A stretch of DNA of 32,979 nt from Oscillospiraceae bacterium (GTDB lineage: Bacteria > Bacillota > Clostridia > Oscillospirales > Ruminococcaceae), in NCBI GenBank assembly GCA_022766785.1, contig JALEOL010000036.1, positions 1 to 32,979 on the forward strand, given 5' to 3'. A model generated the notes under the pieces. It searched no databases. It worked only from the letters and a program-made list of their open reading frames with translations, and was not told the origin of the DNA. Below are positions 1 through 6,081 of this stretch, one piece after another. The number at the start of each line of letters is the position of its first letter. Within the stretch, counting starts at the first letter, position 1. Position numbers and translations under genes: made by a program.

Positions 1-399
1 GTTGAAGTCGGTATCAGAGATCTGGTCGAGCTCATCGTTGAGCTGATCGAACTCGAGCTGAATAGCATCACGGTCAACTTCGTTCTGGTATGTACCGTTA
101 GCAGACTCGGCAGCGAGTTCCTTCATTCTCTGAAGGATTGCGTGAGACTCCTGAGCAGCACCCTCAAAGGTCTGGATCATGGAGATGCCGTCCTGAGAGT
201 TTCTCTTAGCCTGTGTGAGGCCGCGGATCTGGGATCTCATCTTCTCAGAAATTGCGAGGCCGGCAGCGTCATCGCCTGCGCGGTTGATTCTGTAACCAGA
301 AGAAAGCTTCTCAGAAGACTTCTTCAGACCAGCTACGTTTGTGTTCAGCTTGTTGTACGCGTTGAGCGCGTTCATGTTATGCTGTACGATCATTCCCAT
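1..399 (-). CDS. Flagellin, N-terminal part (cut by window start)
   Basis: This is the main filament subunit of the flagellum, exported by the flagellar type III apparatus and polymerised outside the cell. The 133 visible residues begin MGMIVQHNMNALNAYNKLN and continue with SSGYRINRAGDDAAGLAISE, the highly conserved D0/D1 N-terminal helix signature of bacterial flagellins. The ATG at 399 is preceded by AAGGAGGATA at good spacing; an ATG two codons downstream is possible but less well placed. The central variable domain and C-terminal helix lie outside the window. A sigma-28-like promoter sits about 140 bp upstream (543-569), and a flagellin-lysine methylase gene lies directly upstream on the same strand. 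The identity is clear from the conserved N-terminus. Which paralogue it is (hag/fliC) cannot be told. Confidence 0.96.
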   Translation of the reverse strand, partial: MGMIVQHNMNALNAYNKLNTNVAGLKKSSEKLSSGYRINRAGDDAAGLAISEKMRSQIRGLTQAKRNSQDGISMIQTFEGAAQESHAILQRMKELAAESANGTYQNEVDRDAIQLEFDQLNDELDQISDTDFN

Positions 400-542
400 A
401 GTAATATCCTCCTTGAATTTGTACGCACCTCTTATCGGAATCATTCCTGCGAGGCGGTTGGTTGAAAGTAATTGGTTTTCCGTCCGCCGTTATGTACACT
501 CCGGCTTCGTGGAATTTCAGCTTTTCAGCTATCACGTATATT

Positions 543-569
543 ATATCGGACGGTTTTTTAAAAACTTTA
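543..569 (-). promoter_or_regulatory. Sigma-28 (SigD/FliA)-type promoter for flagellin
   Basis: On the minus strand TAAA (566-569) is followed by exactly 15 bases and then TCCGATAT (543-550). The known consensus is TAAA-N15-GCCGATAA, so the match is 4/4 and 6/8 with perfect spacing. Transcription would begin near 536, giving a leader of about 137 nt before the flagellin ATG. The rest of 400-661 is AT-rich non-coding DNA with poly-A/T tracts (about 556-615) and no convincing terminator for the upstream fliB gene. The leader contains several GGA motifs, including the ribosome binding site, so CsrA control is conceivable but not shown. Confidence 0.7.
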
Positions 570-661
570 GTGTTTTTGAAAAAATTTTTTATAAAATTTT
601 TATTTTTTTTGTGTAAATTTGTTCCGCCCGGAAAAACGCGTTATATTATAATAAGTAGGAG

Positions 662-1828
662 TTATTTAAGCAGCACCGCCAGGAACGCCGGGGAAGTGCA
701 GCCGTTATCCCTCAGAAAATCAACGGCGATCTGGCTGCGCCTGGGGTTGTGGTACATTCCTCTTATATAATAAGATATCATTAAGAACGCCTGCTCGTTG
801 ACCTCGCCCAAGTCGTATGCCGTTGCCGCCGCAATAAATCTGGCTGCGCATACGGTCGCCGTGAAATAGCTGTAGTTCATGAATATCGACTCCTCCGGCA
901 GCAGGAACGGCATTCCTCCGGTCAGGAACATATTCAGGGCAAGATTACGCAGGAAATGCGGTCTTTCCTCAAAATACTTGTCGGCTATCCTGCGCGCCTC
1001 TGCACAGCGTGACAGTCTGAGGATATCCCCGTCGATCAGGGAGTTCAGCAGATTGGTGTTTGCAAAAATATTGACTATATCTGCGATACGCCCGGGGTTT
1101 ATCTCCGGATCCGGCACAGCCTTGTCGAACGCCGGGATACTGTCGCGGTTCAGCTGCGGCCGCAGCGCCTTTATCACCTCGGGGATCCTGTCGTGCTGTC
1201 CCTTTTCCACGAATTCCGACAGCTTCTGAGCCGCCAGCGCCCCCAGCAGCAGCGACACCTCAAGCCTGCGCTTTTTGTTTGAGATGATGTCATAGAAAAA
1301 CTCCGTAAGCTCGCTGCGGTATTTCATCTCCGGGTGTTTTTCCACCTTCTCCGGGGTGCTGCCGATACCCGATAATTCAGTTGTTTTCTTTATCTGGACG
1401 TTCACCAGCTGCATGGCGTTCTCGTCATTGCGCAGGGTATTCATTACCGCCGGGCAGGAAGCGCAGCAGGTGCGGAATACCACATCGTCAGACAGAATAT
1501 TGATCCTCGGAAATACCCTGCAGGTGTGGGACAGGTATTCCTCCCCAAGCTCTTTCTGTATCCGGCACAAAAGATTTTCATCAAGGAACGGGCACATCAT
1601 GTTTTCCTCTGCGGAGAGGGATATCTTCATTTTGCCCTGCTGGTTCTTGTCCTCGACAAAGCTGCTGTCGATAAGGCTGCGCAGCTCCGGGGAGCAGTCT
1701 GCCTGTTTCAGGCGTTCTATCTCCTCCGGTTTCCAACTGATATTCCAAACAGCACAGCAGGTGCTGGGGCAGGATCCTCCCATACAACGGAAATCGTGAT
1801 AAAACTCAGGCTGCCTGTAGTACGACAT
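662..1828 (-). CDS. fliB: Flagellin lysine-N-methylase (FliB family)
   Basis: This protein probably N-methylates lysines of the flagellin encoded next to it, as FliB does in Salmonella. The 388-aa product starts MSYYRQPEFYHDFRCMGGSC. It shows the family's N-terminal cysteine cluster (C15, C20, C24, C25 in a CxxxxCxxxCC arrangement followed by W). Further cysteine motifs follow (MCPFLDENLLC, HTCRVFPR and RTCCASCP) that are typical of this family and likely bind an Fe-S cluster. The ATG at 1828 has AGGAGGTT upstream. The gene has its own strong promoter at 1861-1890 and lies just upstream of the flagellin gene, which fits its role. Length is normal for the family. The assignment rests on the cysteine pattern and context; substrate is inferred. 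Confidence 0.88.
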   Translation of the reverse strand: MSYYRQPEFYHDFRCMGGSCPSTCCAVWNISWKPEEIERLKQADCSPELRSLIDSSFVEDKNQQGKMKISLSAEENMMCPFLDENLLCRIQKELGEEYLSHTCRVFPRINILSDDVVFRTCCASCPAVMNTLRNDENAMQLVNVQIKKTTELSGIGSTPEKVEKHPEMKYRSELTEFFYDIISNKKRRLEVSLLLGALAAQKLSEFVEKGQHDRIPEVIKALRPQLNRDSIPAFDKAVPDPEINPGRIADIVNIFANTNLLNSLIDGDILRLSRCAEARRIADKYFEERPHFLRNLALNMFLTGGMPFLLPEESIFMNYSYFTATVCAARFIAAATAYDLGEVNEQAFLMISYYIRGMYHNPRRSQIAVDFLRDNGCTSPAFLAVLLK

Positions 1829-1860
1829 GACACAACCTCCTGTGATTTAATGTTATACAT

Positions 1861-1890
1861 ATTATAGCATACACACCCGGGATAAGTCAA
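1861..1890 (-). promoter_or_regulatory. Sigma-A-type promoter for fliB
   Basis: Minus-strand TTGACT (1885-1890) and TATAAT (1861-1866) are separated by 18 bases, with an extended -10 TG (TGCTATAAT). The start site would lie about 25 bp upstream of the fliB ATG. It is back to back with the promoter of the GH5 gene, about 25 bp apart. Confidence 0.75.
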
Positions 1891-1912
1891 TACAAACGCA
1901 GCAGATATTTTA

Positions 1913-1941
1913 TTGACAACTCGAAACAACTGTGATATAAT
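1913..1941 (+). promoter_or_regulatory. Consensus sigma-A promoter for the GH5 lipoprotein gene
   Basis: TTGACA (1913-1918), 17 bases, and TATAAT (1936-1941) form a perfect consensus promoter, with an extended -10 TGA directly before TATAAT. It is predicted to be very strong. No operator is obvious around it. Confidence 0.85.
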
Positions 1942-1977
1942 GATAATCGGTCTTAATTTTGAAAGGAAGTGACGCCG

Positions 1978-3141
1978 TTGAAGAAGCTCGCGACGCTGCT
2001 CGCCGCCGTAATGCTGCTCACCGGGTGCAGCGCCTCAGAAAAAAGCGGATCCGGGAACCTGACCCCGGATCAGGTATTCGATGGCGGCTCTGCCGACAGC
2101 CGGACTCCGCCCTCCGCTATGGTGGAGCTTACCCCGCAGCAGCTTGTCAGCAATATCCGCATCGGGTGGAACCTCGGTCTGGCGCTGGAAAACTACCTCA
2201 CGCCGGAAGATACCGCCGACGCAAACTCCGCCGAAACCCTCCGGGGAAATCCCCCTGCCACGGAGAAGCTGTTCGAGGAGCTTATGGACAGCGGCGTGAA
2301 CGCGGTGCGGCTGCCGATCACCTGGCAGGATCACATCAGCGAGGACGGCGTGATTGACGAGGGCTGGCTCAACCGCGTGACCCAGGTGGCAAATTACGCC
2401 TATGACAGCGGAATGTATGTGATACTGACGATGTACCACGACGGCGATGAAGGCTCCTGGCTGCGCGGCGCGGAGCAGGACAGGGACGGCACCCTCAAAC
2501 GGTACGCCGCGGTATGGTCGCAGCTTGCGGAGAAGTTCGGAGGGTACAACGAACGGATACTGTTCGAAAGCATGAACGAGGTGGATTTTTCCGGCTTGTC
2601 CGACGAGGAGTCTTACGCCCTGCTCAACGAGATAAACCAGCTTTTCGTTGACACCATAAGGAACTCCGGTGGCAACAATCCCTGGCGGCACCTGCTGATA
2701 GCCGGATATAACGCCGACATAATCTGCTCCATAGACGAGCGGTTTGTCATGCCGGAGGATCAGAGCGAGCGGTGCATTTTATCGGTGCATTATTACATAC
2801 CCGTGACCTTCTGCGTTGAGGGTATCCAGGACAACTGGGGCAGCAACACCGACCAGATCTGGATGGAAAGCATGATAAACCAGCTCAGCGCGAGCTTCAC
2901 CGAAAAGGGCATACCTGCGATAATAACAGAATACGGCACCATGGGCAGCGATGTTCCCAGCCGGGTGTTTTTCTGCGAAAAGCTCACAAAGCTGTGCCGC
3001 GACAAGGGGATAGCTGCGTTCCTGTGGGACGACGGCAGCGAGTTCGACCGCAGTGAATTCACCTGGGCGACCCCGGGACTGATCGAGGGTCTGCGCAGAG
3101 CCTCCGGCAATACGGAATACAGCCTAGAAAAAATCAAGTGA
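1978..3141 (+). CDS. GH5-family glycoside hydrolase lipoprotein (endoglucanase-like)
   Basis: A predicted surface-anchored glycoside hydrolase that likely cuts beta-1,4-glucans such as cellulose. I chose the TTG at 1978: AGGAAG lies 8 bases upstream, and it gives the classic lipoprotein signal MKKLATLLAAVMLLTGC with lipidated Cys17. An upstream GTG (1969) overlaps the ribosome binding site. GH5 landmarks follow in order: NIRIGWNLG near residue 60, AVRLPITW near 110, the acid/base Glu in FESMNEV (about E201), SVHYY (H271) and the nucleophile Glu in ITEYGT (about E318). There is no carbohydrate-binding module or dockerin. At 387 aa it is a catalytic domain with a short linker. It stands alone between a consensus promoter and a terminator. 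Exact substrate is not determinable; the usual NEP motif is NEV here. Confidence 0.88.
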   Translation: MKKLATLLAAVMLLTGCSASEKSGSGNLTPDQVFDGGSADSRTPPSAMVELTPQQLVSNIRIGWNLGLALENYLTPEDTADANSAETLRGNPPATEKLFEELMDSGVNAVRLPITWQDHISEDGVIDEGWLNRVTQVANYAYDSGMYVILTMYHDGDEGSWLRGAEQDRDGTLKRYAAVWSQLAEKFGGYNERILFESMNEVDFSGLSDEESYALLNEINQLFVDTIRNSGGNNPWRHLLIAGYNADIICSIDERFVMPEDQSERCILSVHYYIPVTFCVEGIQDNWGSNTDQIWMESMINQLSASFTEKGIPAIITEYGTMGSDVPSRVFFCEKLTKLCRDKGIAAFLWDDGSEFDRSEFTWATPGLIEGLRRASGNTEYSLEKIK

Positions 3142-3174
3142 CTTACGCATTAAAATCCCTTACTCACACATAAT

Positions 3175-3207
3175 AATACCGCATCGGCAGAAGATGCGGT
3201 ATTTTTT
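3175..3207 (+). terminator. Rho-independent terminator after the GH5 gene
   Basis: An 11-bp stem AATACCGCATC / GATGCGGTATT with a 7-base loop is followed by a run of T. It ends the GH5 transcript and lies just before the next ribosome binding site. Confidence 0.88.
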
Positions 3208-3223
3208 ATAAAGGAGACCAATT

Positions 3224-3400
3224 ATGCAGGAATACACCAGCTGCCACCGCACCGGCGGCGGAAACGACAAGGACAAGCCAAAGTCCGGCAATATCAAGGA
3301 AACATCTCTCTTCTCGCCGGAGACCGACCCCCAGGGAATGTACACCGGAGTGCCGAGAAACCCTTATGACGCCCCGATCCAGGACGCGGACGACCTGTAA
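3224..3400 (+). CDS. Small acidic hypothetical protein with a C-terminal PIQDADDL motif
   Basis: A 58-aa open frame starts MQEYTSCHRTGG and ends PYDAPIQDADDL. It has a strong AAGGAGA ribosome binding site 7 bases before the ATG and a terminator right after the stop. No signal peptide or membrane segment is visible. The first half is Lys/Gly-rich and polar; the second half contains DPQGMYTGVPRNPYDAPIQD. I recall similar DPQGsYTGvP...P(V/I)QDADDL endings in small unannotated Firmicutes proteins, but I cannot confirm this here. A terminator separates it from the GH5 gene, so its promoter is unclear; transcription may come from read-through. Function unknown. Confidence 0.75.
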   Translation: MQEYTSCHRTGGGNDKDKPKSGNIKETSLFSPETDPQGMYTGVPRNPYDAPIQDADDL

Positions 3401-3405
3401 AAAAA

Positions 3406-3437
3406 AGCGGAAGGTTCTCAGCCCTTCCGCTGTTTTT
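3406..3437. terminator. Bidirectional rho-independent terminator
   Basis: The stem AGCGGAAGG / CCTTCCGCT has an 8-base loop, GTTTTT on the plus side and a run of seven A on the other side (T on the minus strand). It can end both the 58-aa gene on the plus strand and the FliK-like/FhlB-like operon arriving on the minus strand. Confidence 0.87.
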
Positions 3438-3438
3438 A

Positions 3439-3598
3439 TACTAATAACCGTTTAAACGAGGGAAAAGATTTACAGAAAGACAGTGCCGATATCTAGGAAA
3501 AGAAACTCCGACGTACTTTCTGTACGTCAAGTTTCTTTGACGACGATAGCGGTGCTGGATTTCTGTAAAGATTTCCTGAGTTTAAATGGTTATTAGTA
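3439..3598 (+). repeat. TACTAAT palindromic element, copy A (160 bp)
   Basis: The element begins TACTAATAACCGTTTAAAC and ends with the near-perfect inverted complement GTTTAAATGGTTATTAGTA (one mismatch in 19). The inside is also self-complementary, centred on GACGTAC...GTACGTC near 3513-3528, so the whole unit can fold into one long imperfect hairpin. The reverse complement of the element at 10793-10953 matches it along its full length, close to 90% by eye. No open frame and no obvious target duplication is visible. It resembles a non-autonomous MITE-like or REP-type palindromic repeat. Its right end touches the stop codon of the minus-strand gene at 3599. Confidence 0.85.
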
Positions 3599-3907
3599 TT
3601 ATTTCTTGCGCATATCGTTAGCGGTATAGACCACCTCTGCGTATATCGCCGCAACTATCTGATACAGCTCTTTCGGGATAGTCTCCCCGGCGTTCAGCAT
3701 TACCAGCAGAGCCGCCACGCTGTCGTCCCGGTAAACCGGCACCCCTGCCTCGTCCGCGATGTTGACTATCCTCTGGGCAAGCTCCCCCAGACCGGACGCC
3801 ACCACCACCGGCGCGTAGTTCATATCGGGATTGTATTTCAGCGCCACCGCCGCGTTCTGACCGTAAAGCCGCTTGTTGTTCGCCGGCGCCTTCGGATGTT
3901 TTTCCAT
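3599..3907 (-). CDS. FhlB-like protein (FlhB C-terminal domain homologue, YlqH type)
   Basis: The 102-aa protein contains NNKRLYGQNAAVALKYNPDMNYAPVVVASG, GVPVYRDDSVAALL and IPKELYQIVAAIYAEVVY. This is the stand-alone homologue of the cytoplasmic C-terminal domain of the flagellar export switch protein FlhB (EscU/YscU C-domain). It lacks the NPTH cleavage motif, having NPDM instead, and has no membrane segments. The ATG at 3907 is preferred over the GTG at 3916, because GGAGG lies 8 bases before the ATG and overlaps the GTG. It follows the FliK-like gene by 15 bases in one operon, the same pairing as ylqG-ylqH in Bacillus. FlhB-C and FliK together control export substrate switching in flagella, so an accessory role is plausible but unproven. 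Confidence 0.85.
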   Translation of the reverse strand: MEKHPKAPANNKRLYGQNAAVALKYNPDMNYAPVVVASGLGELAQRIVNIADEAGVPVYRDDSVAALLVMLNAGETIPKELYQIVAAIYAEVVYTANDMRKK

Positions 3908-3922
3908 ATCCTGCACCTCCGT

Positions 3923-5893
3923 TTATACCCGTGTGTTCAGCGTGGTGCGCTTGTCAACGATCTTCGGGAATATCTCCGTCAGATTGTGCGGCGTCTTCAG
4001 CGGCGCCGTTTCAAACGACCGCGTGTTGTATCCCACGTTTCGCACCACCTTGTTTATCCTGTCCTTCATCGGCTCGATCTGCTTTTCGAACCTCGGCGGA
4101 TACAGCAGCGCCAGATTAACCTCGTCCCCCAGCGCGTACAAGTCCACCTCGAACCGCCCGATACTCTCCACGTCAAACGTCAGGAACAGGTGATAGTTCC
4201 GCTGAGTGCCCGGGGTGTTGTTCGGGTTGTTCTCGTCGTTGTCCACCCACAGCTCCCCGAAAGCCTTCGTGCCGTCCACGTCCAGCGGCAGTATGTAGTG
4301 AGCCAGCGGCGTGAATACCCCCGGGGCGTTGAGCAGGCTTTGCAGCAGGTTCGCCGCGTTGAAGCTGTCCAGGGATTTCAGCGCCGGGTGATTGATGTTC
4401 TCCTGTATGAAATCCGTCAGGCTGTCCAGCGTGGAGCTTACCGGCGGTCTCACGCCGTGCTGGGGCAGTTCGTTTTTCAGCGCCATTTTGTCGATTATAT
4501 CCACAAAAGCGCCGTAAAGCCGCTCGCGTATCGGGATATCCGGCATCGCGCGGAGCGTTTCGTTCAGCTTGTCGATGACCTCCTGCACGGTGTGCAGCTT
4601 TGAGAAATCCTGGGTGAACTGCGTGGTGTATTCCCCGGTCTTGTCGTCAACAAAAAGCCCCTTTACCATGTCGTGCAGCGTCTGGAAACCGGACTGCCTG
4701 CCCCGGGAATAAGCCGTCATCATCTGTTCGATGTTGTATCCGCTGTCCTTCAGCCGGGACATGTACCCCTTTTCGCCCATGCTTTGATTGAGGAATTTGA
4801 GATAACCCGAAAGCTCCGGCTCCTCGTTCTCGGCATTTTCTACAATTTCGCTGCCACCATTTTCGTCAACCTGACTGATTTTTTCTTCCCGGGACGAAAT
4901 TTCTGCATTTTTATCCGCCGAATTGCCTGTTAGTGGTTGATTTTGTTGAGATTTTGTTGTATAATTATCAGTAGGGATATTCTGCGCCTGTTCAGCCTGC
5001 TGGGGATCGTTCATCTTCTGCTTGCTGAATATGGCGGAATACAGTCTCGCGAAAGAGTTCTTCAGCGACTCACGCAGCGTGCCCGACGATATCTGCGACA
5101 GCAGCAGGTTGAAATACTCCTTGCACATGTAGGGGCTGTTGTTGTAGCGCGACAGGTTGTGAGTGATGAGCGGTATCAGCATCTGGGTGCGCTCGTCGTT
5201 CAGCAGGCTTCCGCTGACGTCCTTCAGCACCGCGAGGGTCTCCCCCTTCAGATAGTCGAAATACTTGTCCGCGTCCGCCGCGCCCCATTGCTGGGAAAGG
5301 TTCAGCAGCTTTGCGGAGAGCTTTTCGTTCGGGGAGAAATACTCCGACAGGAACTTCATGTTTGCCCTCAGCGCGCCGAGGATCTCGTTCTTGTTCTGGG
5401 CAAAGTTTATGGATTTGAGCAGGTTTCCGATAAGCTCCTTGGTGGAGGGGTCTGTGGTGGTCTTTGCGACCTCGCGCAGCACGTCATAGAACTCGTGACC
5501 GCTGAACATGGTGTTCTGCTGCTCCTGGTTCTGTATTTCCTGCACCAGCTCCTCGGGCTTTACATAAAGCGCCGCGGCAAGATCCTCCAGCTTCCCGTAA
5601 AGCTCGGTATGACCGTTTATCAGCGCCTGGTTGAGCACCTCGATGTTCAGCAGATCTTTAAGGGTCTCAACGGCAAGCGTCGGATCCTTGGCAACATTCA
5701 CCTGCAGCGGGATAAGCTCCCGGTTGCCCATCTCCAGCCTGCTTCTCGCGCCTGAGGCGGAGCCGCTGCCGGCGCCCTGCACTCCCGTCAGCTTTACGAT
5801 GTCGAACGGCTCGGTGTTCGGATCCATCGGACGGGAACTGTAATTATAGTTCTTCGCAGTGATAGGATTATTGATCTGCGGTATCTGCGCCAT
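3923..5893 (-). CDS. FliK-like protein (YlqG type) with Flg_hook-like C-terminus
   Basis: A 656-aa soluble protein. I chose the ATG at 5893 (MAQIPQINNPITAKNY) because AGGAGGAG precedes it closely; an upstream ATG would place the ribosome binding site inside the gene. Residues about 90-300 are helical. A polar Gln/Asn/Glu-rich linker follows (about 305-365). The C-terminal part (about 545-650, with HYILPLDVDGTKAFGELWVD and FLTFDVESIGRFEVDLYALG) resembles the FliK/Flg_hook C-terminal domain that binds FlhB. Its partner gene downstream is an FlhB C-domain homologue, which supports the reading. It is probably not the hook-length ruler itself, since that usually sits in the main fla/che operon. 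Similarity is moderate, so the name is tentative. Confidence 0.65.
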   Translation of the reverse strand: MAQIPQINNPITAKNYNYSSRPMDPNTEPFDIVKLTGVQGAGSGSASGARSRLEMGNRELIPLQVNVAKDPTLAVETLKDLLNIEVLNQALINGHTELYGKLEDLAAALYVKPEELVQEIQNQEQQNTMFSGHEFYDVLREVAKTTTDPSTKELIGNLLKSINFAQNKNEILGALRANMKFLSEYFSPNEKLSAKLLNLSQQWGAADADKYFDYLKGETLAVLKDVSGSLLNDERTQMLIPLITHNLSRYNNSPYMCKEYFNLLLSQISSGTLRESLKNSFARLYSAIFSKQKMNDPQQAEQAQNIPTDNYTTKSQQNQPLTGNSADKNAEISSREEKISQVDENGGSEIVENAENEEPELSGYLKFLNQSMGEKGYMSRLKDSGYNIEQMMTAYSRGRQSGFQTLHDMVKGLFVDDKTGEYTTQFTQDFSKLHTVQEVIDKLNETLRAMPDIPIRERLYGAFVDIIDKMALKNELPQHGVRPPVSSTLDSLTDFIQENINHPALKSLDSFNAANLLQSLLNAPGVFTPLAHYILPLDVDGTKAFGELWVDNDENNPNNTPGTQRNYHLFLTFDVESIGRFEVDLYALGDEVNLALLYPPRFEKQIEPMKDRINKVVRNVGYNTRSFETAPLKTPHNLTEIFPKIVDKRTTLNTRV

Positions 5894-5940
5894 TTCGACT
5901 CCTCCTGTTTTCATATAAGTTAAGATCATTCAATAATTAT

Positions 5941-5969
5941 ATTGTATCATAAACCCGGCAAATAATAAA
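5941..5969 (-). promoter_or_regulatory. Probable promoter for the FliK-like/FhlB-like operon
   Basis: On the minus strand TTTATT (5964-5969), 17 bases, TACAAT (5941-5946) with extended TGA before the -10. The start would lie about 40 bp before the ATG at 5893. The -35 is weak. Confidence 0.5.
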
Positions 5970-5976
5970 GTGTTTT

Positions 5977-6005
5977 TTGAAAAAAACATTGTTTTTTCTT
6001 TAAAT
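5977..6005 (+). promoter_or_regulatory. Candidate promoter for the che operon
   Basis: TTGAAA (5977-5982), 17 bases, TTAAAT (6000-6005). The -10 matches only 4 of 6. I could not find a sigma-28-type TAAA-N15-GCCGATAA site here, so this operon may use the housekeeping sigma factor or be read from elsewhere. Confidence 0.35.
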
Positions 6006-6081
6006 AGATCCCACCGCATTTACTCACAGACAGAAAATCAATAATATGCGCCACGGCGTATATCAGGAAAGGAATGTTATT

